DNA of 64,000 nucleotides. Origin: Bursaphelenchus xylophilus. Taxonomy: Eukaryota; Nematoda; Chromadorea; Rhabditida; Aphelenchoididae. Position 1 is the stretch's first letter. Every line of letters begins with the position of its first letter. The notes below the pieces were generated by a model. It was not told the DNA's origin and did no database searches. It saw nothing but the letters and a program-made list of their open reading frames with translations. The position numbers and the translations under genes were made by a program. The stretch covers positions 11,842,001 to 11,906,000 of the forward strand of contig CAJFCV020000002.1 of NCBI GenBank assembly GCA_904066235.2, in the 5' to 3' direction. Positions 23,173 through 34,073 of this stretch are shown in pieces.

Positions 23173-24414
23173 CAGGGTGCGGCAAAAAAATGGAAACTTA
23201 TTTTTATAGCTATATTTTTCCTGGCAATCCAAATTCCGCAAAAGTAACGGTCATCCTCAATAACATAGAGCATTGTTTATAACATATTCAACCCGTTTTA
23301 CCGTGGCTGCTTTTGGTGGCGATATAGAGCTCCAAACGTGACTTAAAATTTTGGCCTTTTGGCCGCAGCTTTTTTCAGGGAAATCCGTCCCGTCCTTGAC
23401 GCAGCGATTACTTTGCGACGCCAAATTTTTGTGGCGTGTAGTACAGATGATAGCCTCCAATTGAAAAAAAAATTACAGTACATTGGATCTATACCCGGCG
23501 AGCAGGCGCTCTTTTTACAGACGGGGTGAAATCGGGAAAGTCGGTCTCAAAATCGGGCTTGACTCGCTGTTGCCCTGTGAGTCGGCGCTGAGTGTAGTTG
23601 GAATGCCAAATTTGAGCTGCCAAGGTTCTACTGAGTCAACAGAAGCATGAGGAAATCCAGGTTAACCCGGCACTAGAATTTTGCCCTCTTGATCCACGAA
23701 AATCTCGGAATTCTTGCCGCTGGCACAAATTCCGCCTTAGGCGATGACGGCCCGGATTTTGACGGTGTTCATCGTTAGCCCACGTGCAGAGGGCCTCACC
23801 GGATCGGATTCTGGCGCTATGTTGGTTAGGCACCCGCCAAACTTTGCACCGCGAAGGAAATACGCTCCCATCGCGGACCTGCGGCCCGACGTCTGAATTT
23901 TCGGCATTTTTTTAGGTGTACGGGCTTGATCTTGCCGATTAGGAGTTGGGCATTTTAGACCTTGCGTGCGGAGACCTTGAGTTGATTTTTAGCTATTTGG
24001 CCGACTGGTCGGTCGCTGATGCCGGTCTCACGGGCAATTTTTTCTGGAAATCGACGGATTTCGCTGTTGATGACCCCGCGGCTGGCAGAAGTGTTGGCGA
24101 TGCGTTTTCTTTCGCTTACTGGATGCTTGAAATTGTCGAAAAGCTCCTTGCATTGTGCGATTACTTTGGACACAACGTGCTTTCTATGCCGGGCAAATTA
24201 CCAATTCGCACAGGTAAAAAACAGGTCCGAAATCGAGGTCCCTCTGTTTGTCATTCAAAAAAAGAATGTTAGTAAACCGATATGGACATGAAATTATAAG
24301 GTCTAGGAGAGAAAACTATGTAGAATTTAATGGTATGGAAATAATTTTGCTGCACTTAAAAATTTTTGCGTCAGGACCCAATGAAAAAAGTTTCCATTTT
24401 TTTGCCGCACCCTG
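23173..24414 (-). mobile_element. mariner-type element with dead transposase (M2)
   Basis: The inverted ends CAGGGTGCGGCAAAAAAATG and CATTTTTTTGCCGCACCCTG are flanked by TA on each side, length 1242 bp. On the minus strand, broken frames carry a helix-turn-helix segment (IARETGISDRPVGQIAK), a catalytic-core segment (GGICASGKNSEIFVDQEGKI) and a NLAFQLHSAPTHRA segment, in the order expected for a Tc1/mariner transposase. Several stops and frame changes make it inactive. It lies between GST-1 and GST-2. Confidence 0.8.
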
Positions 24415-24538
24415 TAATTCCAGCCTTGTTGCGCATAGAGATCAAAAACGTGGAGAATATAAACAAGGGATTTTGGGTTTTTATTGAGCAGCTGCAAGTT
24501 TGTGCGGTCAAATATTTATTGTTGAAGCTTTGGTGGAC

Positions 24539-25443
24539 ATGCCTGAATACAAACTTACCTACTTTGATTGCCGCGCCTATGCTGAACCGATTAGATTGTG
24601 CTTGCATTACGGAGGAATTGAATTTGAGGACTACAAATTTACAGCTGAACAATGGCCAGCAATAAAACCAAGTAAGCGAATTCTTTTCTCTTGCCTACAA
24701 TTTGTGGGAGAGCTCAAAATGTAAGGCCCTTTTTCATGCCTATTTTTACCGTAGAGGGCAATGTTTCCACAAAAAATAAATTTTTTTCGTCTGTAGATCT
24801 CATCTGTCCCTTTAGGGCTAATGGCTTCGTTATAAAAAAACTGAGAAACTTCGAGCATTGAATCCACGAACACTGGTCTGTCAATATCGCTTCTCTCTTT
24901 TTCAGCCACCCCGCATGGAGTTGTCCCAGTATTTGAAGTCGATGGGAAGATTTTGACCCAATCTGGTGCCATTCTCCGCTACGTGGCCAGACTGACCGGA
25001 CTAGTTGGAAAAGACAGCTGGGAGGAAGCGAAAGCCGATGAAACTTACCATTACTTTGTTGACAGCACTCATGTAACCTCTGCCGGCGGTTACATTTATG
25101 ACAAAGCCGGAATCCTCAAATCTGCCGATATTGTGGGTTAATTTATTGTATATTTTTTATTACAAAGATTATTTAGAAAGCATTTTATGACGTATTTGTC
25201 AAAGTGGCCACCAAAAATTTGGATAACTACACAAAGATGCTGGAGGAAGCTCGGAACGGGTACTTGCTGAAATCCGGGCTAACCTACGCCGATTTTGTTG
25301 TTTACAGCCATTCCTTGACTCTGAGAAATGTTGATCCAGAATTGGCGAAGAAATTCCCAAAAGTTTATGAGTTTGTGCAGAGGATTGAGAAGTTGCCACA
25401 GTTGCAAAAGTATCTTAAGGAAAGACCGGATACTCTAAACTAA
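24539..25443 (+). CDS. sigma-class glutathione S-transferase, copy 2
   Basis: Three exons (24539-24671, 24906-25132, 25177-25443) have the same lengths and phases as copy 1; 208 residues. Tyr8 in YKLTYF and the LTQSGAILR glutathione-binding segment are present, and the C-terminal domain contains GLTYADFVVYSH. The donor of intron 2 is GTGGGT rather than GTAAGT. Intron 1 contains a small R1 fragment. An AATAAA lies about 25 bases after the stop (near 25468). The gene starts only 125 bp downstream of the M2 mariner relic, so its promoter must lie in that gap, in the relic, or beyond it. It is closest to copy 3 in the last exon. Confidence 0.92.
24728..24790. repeat. R1 fragment in GST-2 intron 1
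   Basis: The stretch CATGCCTATTTTTACCGTAG followed by AGGGCAATGTTTCCACAAAA matches the interior of R1. It has no ends. Confidence 0.5.
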
Positions 25444-25814
25444 AATGTGCTTGTTGAATAAGTTTTGTTGCAAAATAAATGTACTATACTCATTGTCTCT
25501 ATTTACAGCTTATCGAAAGAATTTCAATTCAAGATGACTTAAAAACTGTATTTGTCTATTTTCGTAAACGACCGTGTCGACTGAAAATTTCCCGCCATGA
25601 TTATGCTTCCTAGTATACATAATGCCCCAATGAAAACCCCACGTTAGTTTTAGAGGGTCAGCAGGGCATTAGCAGACTGGAAAGAAATGCGTTTTTCCCT
25701 CTTTCCTCATCCAAAACGGTCCACTACAAGTTAAATTATTCGAATATTCGCAGTTTGGCTGAGCCTGCCATTTGAACCTGACTTTTTTGTACATATATTT
25801 TCACGCATTGAGAT

Positions 25815-25942
25815 CAGAGATTGCCACGGCAAAATTTGCAGCTCCGGCTCCCGTCTAAAATTCCGGGACCCAAAATTTACGGCTCTGGCTCCCGACTCGG
25901 AGCCGGAGCCAAGAGCCGGCGCCGGAGCCGTGGCAATCTCTG
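25815..25942. mobile_element. hAT-type MITE rich in GGCTCC (R5), copy 2
   Basis: This is a short 128 bp version with the same CAGAGATTGCCACGG and CCGTGGCAATCTCTG ends and a perfect 8 bp duplication ATTGAGAT (25807-25814 and 25943-25950). It sits exactly at the edge of a GST pseudogene fragment. Confidence 0.85.
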
Positions 25943-25949
25943 ATTGAGA

Positions 25950-26045
25950 TTGAGAAAGTATGATCCAGAATTGGCAGCGAAATCTTGAAGAGTTCTATGA
26001 ATTTAGGGGATAGAGAAGATACCGCAGTTGCAAAAGTATTTGGTT
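25950..26045 (+). pseudogene. GST exon-3 fragment
   Basis: The frame reads LRKYDPELAAKS and, after stops and a frame change, GIEKIPQLQKYL. This matches the LRNVDPELAKKF and RIEKLPQLQKYL parts of the neighbouring GST last exon. It is a remnant of a fourth array member. The hAT MITE target site lies at its 5' edge. Confidence 0.75.
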
Positions 26046-26816
26046 TTGCGACTAACCTAAATTAAATAATTATGCATTTACTAACAAAGTTTATCTCATC
26101 AACCAACGATCGTCTTAGTCAATATAAACCAATGATGTGAACCTGAAAACCCCGACAACTTCTGCATTAAAAGTTGATCTTTCCTGCTCTTTCGCTTCAG
26201 TTCTCGATTTTTAAACATAAAACATTGAAATCAATTAAACCCAATGTTTCCTACACGACCTTGCACTCCGAATTCTGATCTCGGAGGTTAATACGCCAGA
26301 CAGGTCGCAAAAAAAGTTCTGATTTGTGGCGAAGATACAATTTTTTTGTATTTTATGTCAGAAGAGGGCATTTCCTTTGGTATTCCAAGCGAGATAAAAA
26401 GGGCGGGAAGCGTGGTCGCGCATTTATTCGCACGTTTTTGGGGGTTGATTATTGGTCTTCAAAAAGAAGTGCAAAGAATTTTAGTATTTTCATAAAGTGG
26501 ATGGACGTTTTCCGCGGTCTGCAACGTGAACAAAAAACCTCATCTCGCACCATGCATTTCTTTCTTTTTTTTGTTTTTGTTGCACTGTGCAGCGGAATAA
26601 TAAGCATTCAGTCGATGGCTGGTAAGCAAGTTTTAAATACGTCGCTCCAGGAACTTGCACAGTACAGACGCCTTTTGTTTGGTGTTTCCACGGTGCGGAC
26701 GCGGAATATTGGCGAAAACGTAGGCAAAATTTTAACATGCACTGTTGCGGAGCGAAAAAAAGTCCATGCACTTTATAAAAATACTAATCTTTTCTCATAG
26801 CTTCGATTGATCGAGT
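26046..26816. other. GST-3 upstream region
   Basis: It contains the third GCACNGTGC cluster (26575-26745). An ORF at 26552 opens with a signal-peptide-like stretch (MHFFLFFVFVALCSG) and a GTAAGC donor, but it does not splice in frame to the GST ATG, so I do not call it. The T-rich TTTTCTCATAG at 26790-26800 may be a trans-splice acceptor for GST-3. Confidence 0.4.
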
Positions 26817-28147
26817 ATGCCACAATATAAGTTAACATATTTCAACCTCCGAGGATTGGCCGAAGCCATTCGGTGCTGCTTGCATTATGGTGGAATCGAG
26901 TTTGAAGACAGAAGAGTTCTAAAGGGTGAATGGGCGGAGCTGAAGCCAAGTAAGTCAAATTTCGATCTATTGAGGTATGGTGGAAATTTTTCGAATAGAA
27001 CTACCATATGAGTCAAAACATTGATTGGTAATTGCGGCCTGAGAAAGTCGCGCACAAAAAATGTTAAGAAAATCTGACCACTTCAATTCATGCTTTTGCT
27101 CTTCGTCCTAGGCATGGCTCCGGGCCGGGCTTTGCAAAATTTTTCGGCCCGGGCCGGCTGATTTCTCGGCCCGCCTCCGGGCTTTGATTTTTAGGCCTGG
27201 CCCGGCCCGGACCGGCCTGGTTTTTTTGAAATCTTAGTTTTGCCCTGAAAAAAAGGAAAGAACAAGCTTTTTCGATATAATTTTTCATTTTTTCAAACAC
27301 AATGCTGATAGCAAACGTAAAGTGATCTTATGTACCTAGGTTTTGCTAAATTTTTCCTTACATTTTGCAAAAATTTGTAATAATTTTCCTTTCATGTCGG
27401 CTTTCTTTCTTTCCAGCAGAGTATAAAAATTTTCCGGGCCGAACCGGGCCGGACTTTCCAAATTTTCCAAGCCCGGGCCGGGCTTGGAGATTTAAGCCCG
27501 GGCCTGGGGCCCGGGCCGGGCTGGCCCGGTTTGCAGCCTTGCTTACTTCGTGCTCGAAGATCAGCGTCCAAAGGCCCATCGTTTTCAATTTCAGAGACTC
27601 CCAATGGAACCGTGCCGCTTTTCGAAGTGGACGGCAAGATGCTCACCCAGTCTGGCGCCATTCTTCGATACGTATCTAGACTCACCGGGCTGACCGGAAA
27701 AGACAGCTGGGAAGAGGCCAAAGCCGATGAGACTTTCCATTACTTCATTGACGCCCTAACCAAGGATGCTGGGCCCTATATTTGGGATAAGGCTGGCATC
27801 TTCAAAGCAGCTGATATTGTAAGTAAATTCAATTTTTTAAAGTAAATCTGGGGCATACAATCAAAAATATTTTTTTTCAGGACGCCGCTTACAAAGCGTT
27901 CGTACCAGCGGCCACAAAACACTTGACATATTACAGTAAAATGCTGGACGAAGCTGGTAATGGATACCTCCTAAAATCTGGCCTAACCTACGCTGATTTT
28001 GTTGTATACAGTCATGCCTTGACTCTGAGAAATGTTGATCCAGAATTGGCCAAGCAATTCCCGAAAGTTTATGAATTTGTGGAGAGAATCGAAAAATTGC
28101 CGCAATTACAAGAGTACTTGAAAATTAGACCAAACAGTGTTAACTAA
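26817..28147 (+). CDS. sigma-class glutathione S-transferase, copy 3
   Basis: Three exons (26817-26949, 27595-27818, 27881-28147) give 624 nt, 207 residues, one residue shorter than its neighbours in the loop before YIWDKAG. Tyr8 (YKLTYF), LTQSGAILR and GLTYADFVVYSH are intact. Intron 1 is 645 nt because it carries a GGGCCGGGC-rich hAT-type element; introns 1 of copies 1 and 2 also have insertions, but of other families. An AATAAA lies about 45 bases after the stop. It should have the same reaction and fold as copies 1 and 2; specificity differences cannot be read. Confidence 0.92.
27109..27545. mobile_element. hAT-like MITE rich in GGGCCGGGC (R6) in GST-3 intron 1
   Basis: The ends TAGGCATGGCTCCGG and the inverted GCAGCCTTGCTTA are flanked by CTTCGTCC and CTTCGTGC, a 7/8 match. 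The arms consist of GGCCCGGGCC and GCCCGGCC blocks. Similar GC-rich pieces lie near 45900-46140 and 54935-54960. Confidence 0.6.
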
Positions 28148-28496
28148 TTTTGTATGGAATCATGAATGTCAAAAGAACTTTTGTCTTATCAGTGAATAAA
28201 GTTCTTTGAAAGTCCAAAACTTCTACATGTATGTATAATATTATTTTTGAATTTTTATTCAAAATTATGTGTGAACTAGAGCCTCCGGATATAAAAATAA
28301 TGATAAAATATATTTTATCGCGAATTTAATACCAGAATTAATATAACTTACACTGATTTTCAAAGTAAACCATAATTTCTTTATTTTTCCAATAAGTCAA
28401 TGGTGGCACTTCGTCTCAAGCGCAGCTCCCGCCAAAAATGTTTTTCCTTTTGCGAAACCCGTCTTTCGTGGATCAGCGAGCCTTTTCTGGACCGCA

Positions 28497-30541
28497 ATGC
28501 CACCAAAACGAGGTCCAGCCGCAAGGAAATTGCATGATTCACTTCCGCCAAAGACTGAGATCCCATGTAAAATATATTCGCCGCTTGTTATCACCAAAGA
28601 GATTGGAAAAGGAGGGTTTGGACGGATCTATTCCGGGAAAACAAAGGTAATCTTGCTGTTTTTGCGGTTCTTTTTATTTAGAGATCTGTTCGACGCGTCA
28701 AAGCAGGATTTCTTTATCTTTTCCATCTGATGTCAAGAATAATATAAGTTTTCAGGACACAAAAGAAGATGTCGCAATAAAAGTTGAGCAGAATGGCTCC
28801 GGTGGACTCTTCGTCGAATTCCAGATCTTCCGATCGTTTTTGAGTGAGAAGGACCTGAATGAATACAAGAAACAGAAGCGTAGGGATAAGAATCATGTTT
28901 TTAATTCAATTTTAGGTCTTCAATTCCTTGGATTGCCTCATTTTGTGGCGTGGGGAGTCTTTACTCACAAAGGAACGGAGCTTCGTTTTGTTGCTATGCC
29001 ATTGTACACAGGATCTCTTCAAGAATACATCAACAAAAAGTCGGGGAAAGTTCTGGATGTGGATGAATGTAAGGAGATCGTACCGACTGTGTGTGATGCC
29101 TACGACTATTTGCATTCAAAGGTGAGCCTTTTTATTGTTGTTTTTCATTTTTAGATTACGGCAATTTGTCCATAAGAGATCATGTATAGTATCTTATTAT
29201 ATATTGATTTATGTTGTAGGATATTGTACATGCTGATCTAAAAGCCGAGAATTTGATGTTCTCAAAGCCATATCCAAATCGTTTGGATCGACTTACGTTG
29301 ATTGATTTCGGGATGTGTGGGAGAAGAAGCCATGAAATTATAGATCAACCAGATAAGGGAAAAGCTCATAACGGAACTGCTTTGTTCACATCCACAGATG
29401 CTCACAGAGGCTGTGCTCCGTCCTACCGAGCGGATTACGAGATCCTCGGACACAATCTTCTCGCCTGGCTGGCTGGAGTTCAAAATGTTCCTTGGAATGT
29501 AAGATTTTTTATTTTTTTTGTTTGGTTTTTAGGTATAATCTGTCATGGAGGAATTCGAATCGTTTTTGCTTCTTCTTAAACATTTCTTGGCTCTATTTAG
29601 AGCAAAAATTTTATCATGGATAATATAATTTTTTTTCAGAATATCATAACCAAGTTGGATCAGGTTCACAGTCTCAAAAGCAAGATTATTGATAGCAAAG
29701 GCGAGATTCAGAAGTTGGTCGGAAGTCCAGAAGCAGCTTCTTTGGTTTATGAGGTGTATCAAGTGGCCAAAAAGACGAACTACAAGGATAAAGTGGACTC
29801 GAGCAAGATTAAAAGGGTATGAGACAACGCTTTGAAGCCTTTGAGCTGTTTTATAATAGCTAAAATCTTTTCTTTTCAGCTTGTTTCATCTATAAAATCT
29901 CCAAAGAAGTCGGTGACAACTCCAAAATCCAAAAAGAAGTCCTCGGCCGAACAAGAAAGCCCTTCTTCGTCAGCCATTGTGATCCCAAGCAGTCCACCAA
30001 GACCGATAACGCCTAGAAAGACTAAGAAAAGTGCCTCAGAACAGCCTGAGATCAGTTTGGAAGCGCAGAGAAGAGCCCAAGCCGAAGAACGGGAAGCCCG
30101 AGCCAAGAGGAGAAATCGGGTTGACGCCATTCCGGAAGAAGAAGAAATTGAAAATAGAAAACGACGATCAGAGGAGCCCGAGGATTCTGGAGAATCAAAG
30201 AGGTCCAAAGTGGAGAATAAACCAAAATCGCCTGCTAAGAAAGCGAAAAAAGCTAATTCACGTATGATTTTTCATTTTTTGTTTTGTTTTTAGGTAACCG
30301 ACTGGAAACTAAGCGATTTTGGACGAAAATTGAGAGTTTGTATATTGCACTAGGTTCTGTAGACCTTGTAGTGATTTTATCTCAAAATTCTCCACTGTTC
30401 TTCTATCTAAAAGTTTAATTTTTAGTCGACGTTACACTTAGTCCAGCAGCCGCCGAACGTCTCGCGAAAAAAATCCCCGGAATTCAAGGATTTTCTCGGA
30501 TAACTAAGCAAATGGAAATAAAATACGGGTCGAAGAAATAA
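28497..30541 (+). CDS. VRK-type nuclear serine/threonine kinase
   Basis: Seven exons (28497-28646, 28756-28879, 28916-29121, 29220-29498, 29640-29816, 29880-30261, 30426-30541) give 1434 nt, 477 residues. VRK kinases phosphorylate BAF and histone H3 and control nuclear-envelope and chromatin behaviour. The glycine loop GKGGFG is at 37-42, the VAIK lysine is Lys59, the catalytic loop HADLKAEN is at 164-171 and DFG at 189-191. The segment GTALFTSTDAHRGCAPSYRA matches the VRK activation-loop region. The C-terminal third is a lysine-, serine- and proline-rich tail with basic clusters, likely nuclear localisation. Intron 2 is only 36 nt and in frame; removing it restores the family spacing between the alpha-C region and the LQFLG strand. 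A tRNA-Glu follows downstream. Confidence 0.85.
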
Positions 30542-30979
30542 CGATCCACAAATTTCACCTAACTTATTACAATCTGTTTACTGCATAAATACTGATAATA
30601 CTAGTTCTTTGATTAGGTAATTTCGGTGAAATTCGATCGAATCTTTGAAAGTTTTGAGTATGTTTTATATGGTGAATTGTTTATCGTTTCCGTAAAAGTG
30701 TAAAAATGTGATTTTTGATAAGCCTTCGATGTTGTTTTGGTGGTTGCACGCAGAAAATGTATTTTTTGTTGGTTTTTTTGGAAAAAATCGTGTTGTAGAT
30801 TCAAATTCCAGTATTTTTATACGTATTCGATCAAATTGAGATGTTGATTATACGGAAATATTTATTTGAATAGTTTTTTAAACTCATTTCCTTCGAAAAA
30901 ACGATAAAATCGCCTGCTTTCACCTTGAAAATGCCTCTCTTTTGACTCGAGAGGGGAACTTTCGAAAAGGCAGCCGTGT
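30542..30979. other. intergenic between the VRK gene and tRNA-Glu
   Basis: AT-rich 3' flank with no recognisable gene or repeat. Confidence 0.4.
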
Positions 30980-31051
30980 TCCGTTGTGGTCTAGTGGTTA
31001 GGATTTGCGGCTCTCACCCGCAAGGCCCGGGTTCGATTCCCGGCAACGGAA
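30980..31051 (+). tRNA. tRNA-Glu (anticodon CTC)
   Basis: This is a 72 nt cloverleaf: acceptor TCCGTTG with CAACGGA, D arm GGTCTAGTGGTTAGGAT, anticodon stem TGCGG/CCGCA with loop CTCTCAC, T arm CCCGG-GTTCGAT-TCCCGG region. It is followed within 10 nt by TTTTTT. It lies between the VRK and D2HGDH genes. Confidence 0.93.
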
Positions 31052-31571
31052 GAAAAGTTTTTTGAAGTTTTCTTCGAATGTAAAATACGGGTTTGACAAT
31101 TGGAAATTTTATGAAATTTCCTGAGGCTATCATTTTTTTATTTTTAGCTTTAAATTTGCATAAATAAAACAAATTTTTTTTTTAAAAAAAATTTGGATAT
31201 TTTTTTTTGTAAAATACACTTCACCGTTTGGATAGTTATTTTTTATGAACTAACAGAGTACTTGAAGTAATGTTTACATTGTTTATTTTAGAAATTTTTT
31301 TGATTAAACATGAGCCGTGAACCCACTGAATGTTCAATGCTCCCGCTTTTCATTGCTCCAAAAATCTTTGATTTTTCACAGAAACAAATGTCCAAACACG
31401 TTGCTGAATGCTCTCTGACATCCCTTCCGCATTTTTTGTCAATTCGAAATTTTTTTTGAGGTTTTTGCCAAAAATTTTAGATTTTTTGACATTACACTTA
31501 CATTTTTCTCAAATTTTTGTGTTTTTATCCTTTCTTCGAACGTTTAAAACGTCTAGTAAATTTTTGCAGTG
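31052..31571. other. intergenic, AT-rich
   Basis: Nothing recognisable except the D2HGDH upstream region; the TTTTTGCAG ending at 31569 just before the ATG may be a trans-splice acceptor. Confidence 0.4.
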
Positions 31572-33795
31572 ATGATACATCGATCTTCATTGCTGAACCC
31601 AAAGAATTTTCGAGAAATTTGCAAAAAATCTCGATTTTCTTCACATAAAACGGCCGATCGAGGGGATTTCGGCCGCCTCGAAGACAAAGATTTGTCAGCT
31701 TTTGAAAGGATATGTGGCTCAAATAATGTGCTAAAAGATGATTTGGACCCGTACAACATCGATTTTGTGAAGTGGTATAAAGGTTATTTTTTTTTTATTT
31801 TTATTTTTTAGTATTTTTTTATAATTAATTTTGAATATTTTAGGTAAATCCAGTTGTGTGTTGACCCCCGAATCCAGTGAGCAGATCTCGGCACTACTCC
31901 GGCATTGCCACGACCGAAAATTGGCTATTTGCCCTCAGGCGGGGAACACTGGTTTGGTCGGAGGGAGTGTCCCAGTGCATGATGAAGTGATAATTTCAAT
32001 CAAAAAGCTGAGAACCCACTATAATTTGGACCAGAATTCAGGTAGGCCAATTTTCAAACCCACCCACTTTTAGTATAGTGGTTGTGATTTGAAATCCCAC
32101 TCGAAAAGTCGCAGGTTCGAATCTCACTTGGATTTTTTGTTCAAAAAATTGTTTGAAATCGTCTTTTTAGGGATCCTTGAATGCGACGCCGGTTTTGTTC
32201 TTCAAGAATTGGACGAGAAACTGGCCCAGGATGGATTTATGATGCCAATTGATTTGGGTGCGAAGGGAAGTTGTCTTATTGGCGGAAACATCGCGACAAA
32301 CGCCGGAGGTGTTCGACTGGTCCGTTATGGAAGTTTGAATGCAAATGTGCTTTCATTACAAGTGGTAAGGGATGAGTTTTGGGTGTTTGGGTTGTCATCA
32401 TGACAAGTTTTTTTTAATTTTTTTATCGCTATGATGATTTTTTTGGATTACAAATGCGATTAAAAAGTCCATCAAACCTAAAAAACAGTATCTTTAGTGT
32501 TTTCCTGCTTTATAATTAAAAAATTTTTTTTTTATTTTTGTGGAATTTTGCAATTTTTTGTTCAAATTTTGATTAAATTTTTATTCCAGGCCATCCCCGA
32601 CGCCCAAGGCACTCTCCTTCAACTCGGCGCACCCCTCCGAAAAGACAACTCCGACCTCAAGCTGCAACAACTCTTCATCGGCTCGGAAGGACAGCTCGGC
32701 CTGATCACGAGATGCGCAATCCTCGTCCCGCCGAAGCCGAAAAGCGTTCAGCTTGCGTTCTTGGGCACAAAATCCTTTGCCGATTGTTGTGCAGTTCTGC
32801 GAGCGTGCAAGAAAATGTTGGGCGAGATTTTGTCCAGCTTCGAATTGATGGATTCGGAATCGATGAGATGTGTTCAAGAGAACGTGGCTTTGGAGTCGGT
32901 TTTGGATTCGAAGCCGGCATTCAATTTGCTGATTGAGACGTCAGGTAGGGGTCTGAAATTTTTGGATGACGGGTTTTTGGAAATTATGTCATAATGACAT
33001 ATTTTTGGAAATTTTGTCATAATGACATATTTTTTGGAAATCCTGTGATGATGACATGTTTTTTTTGGAAATTTTGTCATCATGACGTTTTTTTTTGGAA
33101 ATTCTGTCATCATGACATATTTTTTGGAAATTGAGAAAAAAATTTTGAAATAAAAAATCCTTTTTAGGCTCCAACCCCGACCATGACGCGGAGAAGATGG
33201 AAAATTTGCTTTCACATTGCATGGACACGGGCTTGGCCACGGACGGAGTGATGGCCCAGTCCGGAAAAGACTCGGAACTTTTTTGGAAAATCCGCGAAAA
33301 CGCTTCGCTGGCTCTGAACTTGGATGGGTATGTGTATAAACACGACGTGTCATTACCTCTGGCGCACTTCTACGAACTCAGTGAAGTGATCCGAGACCGA
33401 TTGAAGGGAAGCAAAGCCAAAAGAGTTGTGACTTTTGGGCATTTGGGCGATGGAAATTCCCATTTGAATGTAACGGCGGAGCAATTCGATCAAGAAGTTT
33501 ATGATAGGTGAGTCGCGAAACTGACTCGAAATTGCAAAAATGTTTTTTTTTTTTTTTTTTTTTGAAAATTGTATCTCGACTGTTTTAAATATACTTGAAT
33601 TTTAGACTGTACCCATTCATTTACGACTGGACTGCCTCTCATAACGGCTCGATTTCGGCGGAACACGGAATCGGCCGCTTGAAACGAACGCATCATCACA
33701 AATTGGTCGACAAAACGAAACAAGCCATCAATTCGGAGATCAAAAAGGCTTTTGATCCGAAAGGAATTTTGTCCCCATACAAAATGATTGATTAG
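31572..33795 (+). CDS. D-2-hydroxyglutarate dehydrogenase, mitochondrial (D2HGDH)
   Basis: Six exons (31572-31782, 31844-32041, 32171-32364, 32590-32944, 33168-33507, 33606-33795) give 1488 nt, 495 residues. The enzyme oxidises D-2-hydroxyglutarate to 2-oxoglutarate with FAD and passes electrons to ETF in mitochondria. The N-terminus is rich in Arg, Lys and Ser with few acids, as in a mitochondrial presequence. The FAD-binding PCMH domain shows [15 protein letters not shown] (from 101), [13 protein letters not shown] and [14 protein letters not shown], then [13 protein letters not shown]. The C-terminal cap has [12 protein letters not shown] (metal-binding histidines) and [10 protein letters not shown]. 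All fit the D2HGDH/FAD-oxidase C family and its length. Intron 2 has a tRNA-like sequence and intron 4 a small tandem repeat. Confidence 0.92.
32060..32140 (+). pseudogene. tRNA-like sequence in a D2HGDH intron
   Basis: CCCACTTTTAGTATAGTGGT resembles the D half of tRNA-Asp/Glu and GCAGGTTCGAATCTC resembles a T arm, but the acceptor and T stems do not pair properly. Confidence 0.35.
32975..33135. repeat. minisatellite with TGTCATNATGACA palindromes
   Basis: Five units of about 27-36 bp follow each other, each containing TTTTGGAAAT(T) and the palindrome GTCAT(A/C)ATGAC, with a variable T run. The array fills most of intron 4 of the D2HGDH gene. Confidence 0.75.
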
Positions 33796-34073
33796 GGTAT
33801 GTAAGTTTATATTGCACTTGATAAATATGATGAAAATCATGACAATCTTTTTGATTGAAGAAGTGTTCTGGGTAAAATATATTTTGTGCTGCATTTACGC
33901 TTATTATTTGGCAAGTTGAAATAGTTTTGAGTTATAATAATTTATATGAAATATGCGTATTGCGCTTTATACATCCTTAAAACATGAATCGTTTAAGTTC
34001 GGCCGCAGATAGCCGAATTCAAAATCTTGGATATTTAATGTTCGAATATTAAAATATTATATTTTATTCATAT

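Noticed and set aside
26552..26624. Signal-peptide-like exon upstream of GST-3
   Set aside because: The donor does not join in frame to the GST start, and sigma-class GSTs are cytosolic.
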